A model generated the notes under the pieces. The model saw only the letters and a program-made list of their open reading frames with translations. It ran no database searches and was not told the origin of the DNA. Both the position numbers and the translations under genes were made by a program. This document shows positions 48,001 through 59,159 of a stretch of 64,000 bases of DNA, piece by piece. This DNA comes from Anadara kagoshimensis (taxonomy: Eukaryota; Mollusca; Bivalvia; Arcoida; Arcidae): NCBI GenBank assembly GCA_021292105.1, contig CM037862.1, positions 1,248,501 to 1,312,500 of the forward strand, read 5' to 3'. Position 1 is the first letter of the stretch; each line of letters starts with the position of its first letter.

Positions 48001-51000
48001 TTTCTATTACATTAATAAGAAATTATACAGTGAAAAAAATTCAACATAATATTATACTACTATCAGTCTCTATGGTCCGTTGTACATAAACAGTCAAATT
48101 TTGCTCACATGAATACAATACAGTGTAATATTTTACAGAACATGGAGAAGGATTGATCTGATTATGTTTAATATTTAAACTAATAAAATACAGTCAAACC
48201 TACATATCAATATAAAGGCCACTCAAGGGAACATGTGAAAGTGGCTTTTATTGGCACCTTTAAAAGCACCAGCACTTATACTTAATTACTTTTGTCATGC
48301 TTTTTTTTTTTTTTTTTTTTTTTTTACAATTTTTGGACTTTTTATATGTATGGCTGGGTAGCTCAGTCAGTAGATTAATCTGTTACTTTTGGGAAGGTCC
48401 CGGGTTGGAGTCCCAGTTTGGCTGCTGTATTATTTCCCTTCCCTGTTACATATGTAAATTATTTTTGATATGTAAAGTAGGGTGACTCATGTTACACATA
48501 CTTTTTTTAATATTACCAAAATCACTATTAACAACAATCTCTCATAATAATTATCTAAAATCAATTTCTGTACATCCCTTCCACCTCCATGTATAACAAA
48601 TGTCAGCCAATGTCCAGTGATTTTGTTACACCTTTTTAAAACTACCTACTGCCATCAAATTTGGGAAAATTTGAAGTTCCGAAATATAGCAAACTTCATT
48701 ATGACATGCTGACATATAGCTATGATCCACAATGTACAAGTGTTATATTGTAACAATTTTGTGGGTATAGGGACAACTGGATTTAATTTGCTAGTGTATT
48801 CCCGTTCTTTTGGGAATTTTAGCAGTCAAATTGGGAAATTTTAGTCATTATTTCCCAGGGGAAACTACCTTTATTTGGTAGTAATTTTAGGTTAAGACAA
48901 GCAAAATCCCTGAATGTTCTAAAATCCGCAATTATTAATAAACTATAATACATACTGTTACTTGGACATCAAATTTTAATAAACAGGAAAATATGGCGGC
49001 TTGTTGGTATAAATCTGTAAAATATAAAAGACACATCTTTAAACCACATTTTGAAAGTTTATGTATTTTACATGTACGATCATATAAGAAGCAATCATTC
49101 CTATTATAAGATTTTTCTTAAACTAATTTTTTTATCTAGTGCTTACTGAATGCCTACAATGAACTCTGCTTAAAAAACCTGGTTTATTGATCAATAACTT
49201 CAGTTGCTCATCTTATGATTGATAGCGAATCCTGCATTTTTTAAGTCATAATACAAAACGTTGCATCAAAACATAAAATTAGACTAAAAACAGTATTATA
49301 GCTGTTTATGGTAATTATTTTCTGCATTATGTACAAAATACTTTAAATAATGTTTAGTAAAGTATATTTAATATTGAATTCATCACACACATTTTTGTTT
49401 CTTGGATGAATATGACACTGGGAAGTCTGTAAGTTTGGTGGATCGACTGGAGACTTATTAGGTGGTGATACTTACGCTGAAGGTACTCTGAAGCTCCGAC
49501 AATTCTGAACTGTAAATATCCAAAGTGTTGTGCCACTGACCAGGCCAGAAATATGTTAGGTGGTGCTAAGACACAAGCAAGGATCAATCTTACCTGAAAT
49601 TATCAAATGAAATGATTTTAAGACCCAAGTGGATCTGTATCACTCACCTGGATAACGGGAAGATGATGAAGTGGTGGTTGATAGTTTACTTTTTTCTGTT
49701 TTTTTACTGTTATATAGTAACAGGAGCTATCTTATCAGATCACTGATATATACAAAATAAACCTTTTACACCAAATATGGCTCTTGGTCTGGTATTTTGG
49801 TTTTATGATTATAAATATTTGACTAAAATATCATCTCTTTTGCACATGCTTCCAATAAAAAGGTCAACAAAAACTATTTGGCAAAAATTGACTTTTTTTA
49901 AACCACATTTGAACTAAATTGGTTGATAAACAAACTAGAATTGGACATTTTCTCATTTTTTTTCACAATCCATAGTAATAACAGCCATCTGTCAGACTGG
50001 GTTGGATTGAATAAACTTTATATTCTTTTCCACCCAGGGACCTTCCATATCAAACACATGTGCTGTGTAGGCCAAATTACCCAAAAACCTGAAACCCTGT
50101 CTAATGTGGACAAATACTGCAATGTCACTTTGACAGGGGTTCAAATTAGACAGGTTCTACTATCAGTCAGTATAATATTTATAGTAAAAATCTGGAGTGT
50201 ATCGGTCAAAGAAAAGGTGTTTAGAGCTTATGCTTAAAAATTTTAAAATTCAACTTTAAATATTTACAATAATAATAATAACAGTACTTGAATGAAGTTC
50301 AATTAAAAGAGGTTTATTAAAATTTAATGAGTATTCTGTGAAGACAAGGTTTATTTCATTTGATTTATTAGGATACTAAGACAACAACCACCTACACAAT
50401 TAATTATTAACTTATATCAATACCAATCTATTATACTTAGTAATCTACTCATTTTAAGGTTCATCTAAGTTGTACCAGGGGATACAACAATATAAAATGC
50501 CTAGTGGCATGATGGGCAAGTTAAGGTGAGCCAATGGGATTCATTAGTAATTTATTGGGGCATGGGTGGCCAAGTGGTCTAGAGAATGTGCTTCAGATCA
50601 CAGTGCCCCTCACCACCTAGGCTTGAATCCAGCTCGGGTAGATTCTAGAGTGAGACAATTTTCTCAGTTTGCTTGTTGAAGGTTGGTGATTTTCTCAGGG
50701 CACTCTCCCTTAACTGTATCATAACTGACCACTATAAGGGAAAGAATCTAGACTGCGACATATTGTTCATATTTTACTGTATATAAATTTGTGTTAATTT
50801 AATATCCTGAAGATGTTACTGTGAAATCATTAATTTTGGCGGTGTCTTAATTTTTGTCGCTTCCATGGATACCCTCATCCACAAATTTACATGTCAGCAA
50901 AAAAATTTATATTACAATAAATCATGAATTTATCAAACCAGGAAATTGCATTTTTTCTTAAAACCACAAAAAATGGACACCACAAATATAAATCCATGAA

Positions 51001-51188
51001 TATAAATAATTTGACAGTATTTTACATACTTACCAGTTTGAGTGTTGATCTTCCTTCAACATTAAGGAATGCATACTCCACTATACAATAAACCAAAACC
51101 ACTAATACAGCAATATAAATACATACAACTCATATACCCTCTCTCTTAATACTCCATGTCCAACATAGAATAAACAAAATGCTGAAAA

Positions 51189-51249
<61 letters not shown>

Positions 51250-54200
51250 CCATGTCCAACATAGAATAAACAAAATGCTGAAATGAATGAATGAATGAAT
51301 GAATGAATGAATGAATGAATGAAATGAAATGAATGAATGAATGAATGAATGAATGAATGAATGAATGGGTAGATAGATAAATGAATGAATGAATGAATGA
51401 ATGAAAATTTTTGTGCAAGCAAATTCAATTTTGACATCTTAAGAATATCTTAAATCAATTTAATAATTTAATTCAATAAGTACTATCAAAAGATGATGTT
51501 TCTTAAAAACAATAACAATGAAATTAATAGAAATTCATTCAATTTAATTTACATCTGTAATTTTTCAATGACAGGTTTAATGAGTTGAAAACTTGACAGC
51601 TATAAATTAATATACATGTTACCAACATATGAAAGCATGTGGCTCAGTTAGTAAAGCATTGGACTCCAGATTTAAAAGCTGTGGGTTTGAATCCTGAAAG
51701 AACATGATGTGAAACATGTTGCTGCTGATTTACTTGGTGTCATGGTAATGCAACATCTGCAACTTCTGTTTCAGTAAGTAAGCACCTTAACATTGTTCCC
51801 AGTGTGTGCTAGCTAGTACAAAGCAGACATACAAATAATTCACAATGCTTGTCATGGTCACATCGTTGATTTGGATACAAAACATAGCATTGCTGTGCTG
51901 CTGTACGGCATAGTTGGGAAAATGGTGATGGAGTAGGACTATGCCCCGTCAAGCCTCTGACTTAGTTAAGGCATCTTATATAGTGAAATAAGAAAAACAA
52001 TCAGTGTTTAACACTATGATATATAATTGTTACCTGCATTAACTAGAAGAAGTAGGGCAAATGTAAAATCTGGATTAGCTGGATCATCTATTATAACATC
52101 TATAAACCTTACAAGTGTTAGACCAATAGCCGCTAGGATGTTGACAACAGATACTATGATAAATGCCCATTCTTTAACACTTAAACCAGCACAGGTCTTT
52201 GTCTACAAGAAATAATAATCATTAAGGTTACACAGATCATAAAAGCTCAATTGGTAGAGTGTTCGCTTTGAATTTTGGAAGTTGTAAGTTCAAACCCCAG
52301 TGGCTGTTCTTTTGTCAAATATTTGGCATTTAGAAATGAAAACCATAGGGTCCTTTGGAAGAAACTTTAAAAACTGATGTTTTGTGTCATGGTGGGTGTG
52401 ACATGTTGAAGAACCCTCCCTGCACATTGCCTCGAGTGAAACGCAAAGGTAAAAATTTCTGCCACTTCACCTCTAGCTGGTAACATCTTGATATAAGTGA
52501 AATATTTGTGACTGAGACATTAAACCCCATTCAATCAAATCAATCAATCATCAAAAACTCTTCTACAATTCTTTAAATAAACTGTCCTGAACTCTTTTAA
52601 AATTTTGGAACTCTTAAGATGTGATTTTTTAACTCTTTTTGTTGTTGTTGGCTATGTTTGGGCTTTCAAAAGTTCTTACTTTAGACCTAAATTCACTTTG
52701 ACTTTTTGTACTGTGATTGAAGATCCTAAAATAGGTGATTTTTGAGAGTTTAAATGTCTTGAATTTGAGGTCATAGTAACAGTGTCTTGTGAAATATTGA
52801 ATGCCAAATATGGTACATAAAATGTGTTAAAAGTACTCTGGTCCCTGTTGTGCCAACACCAAACACTTCCTGTTGGTTCCTGAAAGTTACTCCCTTGGAC
52901 CACTGGTTTATGACAAATTAATGGGTAAAAATGACCGACTTTAAGAAAAATTAATGGCTTTGATGCTGGTATGCTGGGTTATGTAATAATTGCTAAGTAA
53001 TGTAATACTCATCTTGTACTGTAATAATGCTTTTCGTGTTGTGTAATGAAAAATGACATACAAGGTGTTATTAAATTAAACAAAAAACAAATTTACACTA
53101 CAAGGTGGGTATTACATTACTTGGCATTTATTACATAGCCTGGCGTTATAGACGCCAAAATTGTGTTTTTGGTAAATTTTCTGGACATTACAGGTGGAGG
53201 TGATCTAGTGTTTACAGAAGAATTTATACAACTGCTATAGGTAACATATGTGGCTACGTGGGTCACAAAATATGTGGCTATATGGGTCACAACTGCTGCT
53301 GGCAGTACTGTTGGCAAGTCTGTGACTTGGTAAGTTCAATGTAAAAGTCACATGAAGTTAAATCATAAATGTAATGTTGTGTCTGGATAGAGATTTTGAG
53401 AATTAAAATCTATTAGAATCAGAGTCAAACATATGAGTGATGGGAATTCTAACTCTTGATGATTGGAAAGAAGATACATACAAAGAAGTGATTCATAACA
53501 TCAAAGATCTAATTAAATCACTAGAAGACGACCAAATCTCCACCGCAATAGATTGAACACCTGGCCACAGTAACATCAGAGGCAATGAAGTGGCAGATAT
53601 ATTAGCGAAAGAAGTGGCTAAGGAGGCACACAACCTTCCAATGGAGTCAACAATATCTACACTCCAACAGATCAAGATGGCTAGTCACGACGCCTAACTT
53701 CACAGGTGGCAGTCTAGATGGGATTTATCAGACAGAGGCAGAAACTACCATCAATACACAGCAAAAGTAAAATTCCGCAGGTTATTAGACTTCCCAACAA
53801 AATCCTCATTTTCGGCAGTACTACAACTATAAACTGGTTACTCCTTTCTGAACGGTTACAAACACACAATCAAACTCGTCCCAGACAACAGATGTGCCTG
53901 CGGAGAACCAGAGACCACAGAGCACTTTCTGCTACACTGCCAGCTGTATGATATGTCTAAGAACACCCTGAAAGCAAATCTTCAAGCAGAGCTAGGACTA
54001 TTCAATCCAAGCCTCCAAGACCTACTGCAAGAAGAAGAACATGAGATCAAAAACTGGAAGGATATCATTCGAGCACAAGTAGCCGAGTATGTCGTTGAGA
54101 CAGAAAGAACTTCTCCGACAGTAACAAGTACTAATCCGGCGCAACAAGTGAGACAAGTTACAATAGGGAAAAAAATACCAGAGAGCAAAGACTACAAAGA

Positions 54201-54709
54201 GAATATCGGTGCCATTTGGGCCCGGAATCAAGGAATATGGTGTGTCTTTGTTATGTGTACATATAACAGTAAATTTTATTAAAGAGTCTGCAATAACTGT
54301 GATTTAATGCCAAAATTTCTTGTCTGCATCTTTTAGGGGTTGATGAAAGGGTTCCGTTGACGACAGAATTCGGTCTATCTGTGGAGGAAGTGAATTTTTT
54401 TCTGGTGGTTTCTCCTTCTGTAACATATCTATTTATAGTAACCAAAAAGTTTTACATATGTGATTTTAATTAAAATGAATGAGGGCACGTTTACATACAT
54501 AAATTTGTCTACTATGATAAAAACAATCGTGCGAACGCATAACGTGACAGTGAGTCAGCCAGTAAGTGCCTGAAGTGGTGCTTTAAAAATATCACTGAAT
54601 CTCTCACCTGTCCCCACGCAGTAGCCACAGATGTTTTTGGCAAATCAGTTATGCCATATTTAGAATATCCAGACGATTCTTCAAGTGGAGTGTCCTCTCT
54701 TTCAGCCAT
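45072..54709 (-). CDS. Seven-span membrane protein of unknown family
   Basis: Exons in transcript order (plus coordinates): 54608-54709, 52034-52202, 51034-51101, 49476-49593, 47768-47913, 47187-47273, 46250-46319, 45517-45603, 45072-45136 (stop 45074-45072). All splice phases agree; 912 coding nt, 303 aa. A short acidic N-terminus (MAEREDTPLEESSGYS) precedes about seven hydrophobic spans near residues 46-67, 80-103, 114-135, 155-170, 182-201, 209-226 and 245-272. Notable features are LAPPNIFLAW in span 3, Glu at 99 and 171-172, and a basic tail SLLTGKRSRRH. There is no obvious signal peptide. I do not recognise the family; OST-alpha and TMEM26 were considered and do not fit from memory. The exon 5 acceptor could be at either of two overlapping AG sites (47914 or three bases upstream in the transcript), adding at most one residue. 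Function is unknown. Confidence 0.82.
45700..45860 (-). mobile_element. SINE family 1 remnant
   Basis: CCCAGTCAAGATTATTTCAC matches the 3' body of the family. The rest is diverged and no tRNA head is visible. Confidence 0.4.
45946..46180. mobile_element. MITE (TACTGT ends)
   Basis: TACTGTATATTGCT at the left and AGCATTATACAGTA at the right, with an internal palindromic tendency (TTTTCGCAG, GCGAAAAAT). It lies in an intron of the membrane protein gene, 70 bp beyond exon 7. Confidence 0.65.
48188..48275. mobile_element. Tc1/mariner-type MITE fragment (TACAGTC family)
   Basis: It begins TACAGTCAAACCTAC and keeps AAAGGCCACTCAAGGGAA, but has no matching right end. Confidence 0.5.
48297..48325. 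repeat. Poly-T run
   Basis: 28 consecutive T. Confidence 0.95.
48353..48480 (+). mobile_element. tRNA-related repeat (family 4)
   Basis: GGCTGGGTAGCTCAGTCAGT is followed by GGTCCCGGGTTGGAGTCCC. The anticodon stem does not form, so it is a SINE head and not a tRNA gene. A 28-base T run lies just upstream (48298-48325). Confidence 0.5.
50556..50765 (+). mobile_element. tRNA-related SINE (family 2)
   Basis: GGGTGGCCAAGTGGTCTAGA, then GGCTTGAATCCAGCTCGGG and GATTCTAGAGTGAGACAATT form a tRNA-like head plus family 2 body. Confidence 0.6.
50817..51019. mobile_element. MITE (TACTGT ends) abutting a splice donor
   Basis: TACTGTGAAATCATTAATTT at the left and ATAATTTGACAGTA at the right are inverted ends. 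The right end is 14 nt from the exon 3 junction of the minus-strand membrane protein gene. Confidence 0.65.
51187..51404. repeat. Tetranucleotide microsatellites (AAAT)n and (AATG)n
   Basis: A 60 bp AAAT run (51187-51247) and two AATG runs (51283-51405) are separated by a duplicated unit CCATGTCCAACATAGAATAA that also precedes the first run. It lies just upstream of exon 3 of the membrane protein gene. Confidence 0.95.
51630..51960 (+). mobile_element. tRNA-derived SINE (family 3) with extra 3' segment
   Basis: Box A is TGGCTCAGTTAGTAAAG and box B is GGTTTGAATCC. The body has GCTAGTACAAAGCAGAC. The 3' part (GCTGTACGGCATAGTTGG) recurs at about 43838-43875. Confidence 0.6.
52238..52556 (+). 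mobile_element. tRNA-derived SINE (family 1)
   Basis: The head AGCTCAATTGGTAGAGTG is followed by GTTCAAACCCC, the shared body, and the tail CCCCATTCAATCAAATCAAT. It lies 36 bp beyond the exon 2 acceptor, inside intron 1 of the membrane protein gene. Confidence 0.8.
52971..53146. mobile_element. Inverted-repeat MITE
   Basis: Arms of about 43 bp: GCTAAGTAATGTAATACTCA at the left, and its imperfect complement GGGTATTACATTACTTGGC at the right. It lies in intron 1 of the membrane protein gene, upstream of the LINE fragment. Confidence 0.7.
53470..54245 (+). mobile_element. Degenerate LINE 3' fragment: RNase H plus zinc-knuckle tail
   Basis: This piece of a non-LTR retrotransposon lies in intron 1 of the membrane protein gene, antisense to it. 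The translation shows an RNase H signature (PGHSNIRGNEVADILAKE) and then a C-terminal segment with CACGEPETTEHFLLHC (C-x-C-x7-H-x4-C), typical of I/Jockey-type elements carrying RNase H. At least three in-frame stops interrupt it (two of them, near 53556 and 53698, read TGA and TAA), including one where the conserved Trp before PGH should be. The last part, 53953-54282, is an open frame of 109 codons. No reverse transcriptase or endonuclease is left, so it is 5'-truncated and inactive. Confidence 0.8.
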
Positions 54710-54857
54710 GTCACATGTCTATATTTTATGTACAAACAAAACAAGTTCTACTTTCATTTCGTCCATTTGCAGTCATGTGACAAACTACTTGTTTTTGTTC
54801 TTTAAATCCCTACATTTCATCTGACCTCCACTACAGTCATGTGATGCATAATCGCCT

Positions 54858-55275
54858 CGTTGAGTTGAGTTAAGGCGTTTAACGTCAGAATACGTCATTT
54901 ATATCGAGACGTCGGCAGCTGTAGGCGAAGGTGCAGAAATTTTACCTGTAGTTACGCTGATGGCATGATACGGCAGGGTTCTTTAGCGTGCCAAGACCAC
55001 CGAGTCATGCCCATGGGACCTCGTTTATTTTAAGTTCCTATCCGACTTTCATTTCGTAATGTCGAGTGAAGTTGGCTAAAGAATAGTCACTACCCATTTT
55101 CAAGTCTTGGGTCAGATCCGACCGGGGATCGAACCCATGATCTCCCAGTCCGACTAATCAGCCCACTAAACCCCCAATTTTAATTTTTTGACTTTTGGGG
55201 GTTTCAACAAATTAAAATGGGGTTTAGTGGGCTGATTTGTCGGACTAATGATCTCCCACCGTAGCTACCAAATCG
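54858..55275 (-). mobile_element. tRNA-derived SINE (family 1) split by a fold-back insertion
   Basis: The body matches the 25163 copy. It is interrupted at 55148-55247 by a 100 bp inverted-repeat element flanked by an 11 bp direct repeat, ATGATCTCCCA. Confidence 0.8.
55148..55247. mobile_element. 100 bp fold-back MITE inserted in a SINE
   Basis: Arms of about 38 bp: GTCCGACTAATCAGCCCACT at the left, AGTGGGCTGATTTGTCGGAC at the right. ATGATCTCCCA is present on both sides (55137-55147 and 55248-55258), giving a clear target-site duplication. Confidence 0.88.
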
Positions 55276-55484
55276 CCTAGCTGCTAGCTGTATCCCAATA
55301 GCGATATTTAGTGCAATGTCGCTGTTTTTATTTTCAGAATTTTTAATCGGCATTGTAAATTTCAAGATTCATTTAGCTACAGCGTTAACTGCTATCTAGT
55401 GAATAACAGTCGTGACTGCCAACTCATTATGAATCATGATATGTACTGCAATAAGCAGATAAGGTTCGGACGGTAGTACAAACC

Positions 55485-55580
55485 ACAGGGGCCAGTTTCA
55501 TAATAAAATTTAAAAATACCCATAAGTATTTTTATATACTTATGGGTATTTTTTAATTTTATTATGAAACTGGCCCCTGT
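55485..55580. mobile_element. Fold-back MITE, 96 bp
   Basis: ACAGGGGCCAGTTTCATAAT at the left pairs with ATTATGAAACTGGCCCCTGT at the right. The arms are about 45 bp and nearly perfect, with almost no loop. Confidence 0.85.
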
Positions 55581-55589
55581 CACGGGTAC

Positions 55590-56150
55590 AAACACCGCAG
55601 TTTTATCCATTCTTTTCAATTAATTTTATCAGTTTGAATGTCTAACTTCGGTAAATATAAACGAACAATTTCTGGTTTTATTAGTCAATTAGACATTGAG
55701 TTTCAAAAATCAAACGATCCGATTTAGGATTACTCTTCTCAAATCCCAAAACCAGGCTGACCAATCAAATTTATTTATTTGTCCAGATTGGTACATTTTT
55801 AGTGCAAGAGATTGCCATTTAGGTACTTTAATTTTTTTATCGTTAAGTGTTTGAATGTTAATTTAAAAAATCCGTCAATTTGACCTTTTCATTTGATCCG
55901 TCCGTTTATCTGTTTTATGGTACAAATCCGTCAAAAACGAATAAATCCGTCGACTGGTTGGTCAGTCTGTCCACCCCCATATCTTTTTATTTTGAATACG
56001 CCACCATACCCCTATTGACGTCAAGAAATATTTTATGTAAGTAACGAACTTGTCACAAACTCAGTAGTCAATAACTGTGCATTACTGTCAGAAATAATTT
56101 AATCTATTCACGGTCTAAATGTGCTGCTAGTTAAAAATTGACATTCCTAA

Positions 56151-56185
<35 letters not shown>

Positions 56186-57175
56186 AACTAAGGTATACTC
56201 CCTCATGCAAAGTATTTCATTAGTTGAATTTGATAATTTGCCGGTAAAGTATATTTGGTCGGTACTTATTATTTTGAACTTCTTGAAATGAATTTTGGTT
56301 TCACAATTTTGGTCCAACCACTACTGATGAGGAATTTTATTCTGAAACGGCAGTCTAGTGCTTTAAAATTAAAATTGGTATAATATGTCATTTAAAATAA
56401 AATTTCATCCTTTTTTCGAGGGGGGGGGGCATATAATTCATTGGTGTCAATGTCAAACTATATCTAATACATGTAATGTTTTATCATGAGTATAAAGGCG
56501 GGATATCGGCCACCAGACACTCGTCAAAAAGTTATCCCAATTTTCAAAACGGCGGAAGGATGAAAAAAAATTGTAAAACCGAAACATAATTCTCAGAATT
56601 CCTACTGATTTTTTGCTTAATTGATATGGGAGATGTTGACTTATTCATTCCTTACTTGATACCATATAATACACGTCAACGGACGTTATTAATTAACACA
56701 ACTGATGACGTCTTGTGGTAAATATAAAAACTGTTCGGGAAACACACGTACACGGTGCTAGACTCATGTCGTTACCCTTGAATACACTTACGTTCGTTGT
56801 ACAAATTATACATGATTACGGGCAAGTGCACTAGCAGCCTTAGCACCCAAAAGGACGCGCCATATGTGTGCACTAGTACAAACAGAGACTATAGGTGCCC
56901 GGGTAATGGGTTTTAAGCATTTTATAAAAAATATAGCGCTATATATACTTGTGCAACAGGGTATTTATTCGACCAATAAAATTGTTCAAAAGATATTTTT
57001 CACGAGTAATTTACTTGCATACGGAATAAAACCACAAGTAATTCCTACTGAGACTCTATATTCTAGGTTCAAAATAATCAGGGATTTCATGTTATCTGAA
57101 ATCTTTTCAAGTTGCAACAAAATGACGTTTATATACATACGTGCACAAACTGACGCATAACATGAACTTGTGTTT
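55590..57175. other. Intergenic sequence with a 32-base A run
   Basis: Poly-A at 56152-56184 and a G9 run near 56421. The 98-codon open frame 56864-57160 has no recognisable domain. No gene supported. Confidence 0.4.
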
Positions 57176-57176
57176 A

Positions 57177-57480
57177 GATTAAACCTTGAGGTTATTTAGA
57201 GAAATCATCTCGTCTTGAAATAGCTGAAAAATTGCTTATGCAGAGTAAAACAACTTTAAACCAACCAATCAAGATTAACCCTTGAGATTAATAATAAAAT
57301 AGTCTCGTCTTGAAATAGCTTAAAAGTGATTGTGCTAGGTAAAACAACAATATTAAACGAACCAAGCAAGATTAATCCAAGACCTTGAGATTAATAAAAA
57401 GAAATAACATCGACTTGAAATAGCTGAACAATTGCTGATGCGAGGTAAAACACCATTGAACCAACCACAACCAACGAATC
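57177..57480. repeat. Tandem repeat, about 100 bp unit, 3 copies
   Basis: Each copy has AGATTAA, CTTGAG, TCGTCTTGAAATAGCTGAA (variants) and GTAAAACAAC in order. Confidence 0.85.
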
Positions 57481-58849
57481 TGCACGAAACCGTTCTATTT
57501 AATATTAATTGTACAGCAAGATATATCGTGTATCTTTGATCAGTGAACAGTTCTGTGATGACTTGGGACATATCGTTTTACCTGTCATTAACGTCTTAAT
57601 GTAATTCCTCTGTTTATTTTGGATATGATATATTAAACATGGGGTATAAATAATGAAAATGACAGTGAAAACAAGTTAAAATTGATTTTTTAATGTAATT
57701 TGTATGTAAAATGCCTATTTATGATTAGAAGATTCTTCCTTGACCGTGTTTACAGTGGCTGGATCAAAATGTTACGTTTACAATGTAGCTGCAAAACCTG
57801 GAAATCGGTATAAGTAATGACAGAATTGTTTTTAATGAAAACACGTACTTGGCAACAGTCAGCACAACAAAGAACATGAAATAACACACAAATTATTGAT
57901 ATAAACAGCAATACAAGACAAATGTGTTAAAACATCCCTACTTCGGATTGGTGCTGAAAATAAAAAAGCGTAGCTACAAAACATGCCTATGCCCTTCTTT
58001 CTATGACAAAAATGTTTAAAGGGGTTGTTTTGTTATAAAGCTTGTGTGTCCTGTTACTATACTTGTTATATATTACGTTTTTTTCGGTTCACGACAAGGC
58101 GCTGTTCAGACAATTGTGTCCTTGAACACAAATCAGTCAACAAAATTTTACAAAACTAAAAAGTATTTGGTCAAGGAACATCCCTGACAAATTTTACTAG
58201 CATTGGTTTTACTGGTTTTAGAGAAGGGGCCATTATGAGCCAATGACATGGAAATGATCTGGATTAAAGACAGCAAATCGAACATAAATATGACAAATGA
58301 AACACAGTTTATATAACTGAATTGTGCTAATTATGCTTGATCTCATATACAAAACATGTTTTTCTTCAAGGTGGTATTTATGCCCTTTTACATTCTTAAC
58401 CTTTAAATGTCAGTTGTTTGATAAACAGATGTTAATGCTAAGAAAAAATATGCCACAAAATAAAGACATCACGCGTGTATGCTGTGTTTTTAGAGCACAA
58501 ATTACCCGGATGTTTAAGGGAGGTTTCGTAAGTCATTAGAAAAAGGTCAAAGTCTTATGATAACATAGATTCACACGTGACTGCAAAGCCTTCAAGAATA
58601 AGATTTATTTACTAGTATTTATTTATTTATTTATTTATTTATAGGTTAACAACAATCTGCCTAAATCCTAATGAAAGATGTTGTTTTTCTACAAATGTGT
58701 AGTTTTATTTATTTTTAGTTCATTATTGTTTCTGGAATAAACATTCTAGTTGCCTACCATTATTTACCTTTTAAATGTAGTACCAGTTTTCAGAATCTAT
58801 TAATTAATTATTTGTTAGCTGAAGTACTTTAGAGGAACATTTTAATGTG
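57481..58849. other. Intergenic sequence, no gene recognised
   Basis: AT-rich. It contains a short TTTA microsatellite at 58616-58645; nothing else supported. Confidence 0.4.
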
Positions 58850-59031
58850 CTACACATTCCAACCTACCTTAAATATCACCTCTATATAAGAGCCACTTGC
58901 TTATAAAGGCCAGTAGAATATTATCCTATTTGTCTTTATTCATATTATTTTCACCTGTATATAAAGACCACCTGCTCATAAAAACACTTTTACTGGTTCT
59001 CTTGGGTTGCCTTTATAGACAGGTTTGACTA
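58850..59031. mobile_element. Tc1/mariner-type MITE (TACAGTC family), diverged
   Basis: CCAACCTACCTTAAATATCA at the left and GACAGGTTTGACTA at the right bracket the family interior (TATATAAGAGCCACTTGC). Confidence 0.6.
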
Positions 59032-59159
59032 TTTTTAAAATTATTTATAATTTGCAAAAATTTGTAAAATTTGTAAAAACGTGTTGTACTAAAGTATTTT
59101 GTAACTTTAATATATGAAAATATAAAACGAAATAATGTGGCCGATAAGGTTAAAAATTG

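Noticed and set aside
48353-48427. tRNA gene
   Set aside because: A and B boxes are visible but no anticodon stem forms. The same head occurs in a dispersed repeat, so it is a SINE.
51102-51437. 111-codon minus-strand frame
   Set aside because: It is a translation of AAAT and AATG microsatellites.
53953-54282. 109-codon frame as a host gene
   Set aside because: It continues the LINE C-terminal region after the CACGEPETTEHF motif.
56864-57160. 98-codon open frame
   Set aside because: No similarity to any domain I know, no repeat or splice context, and the length is possible by chance.
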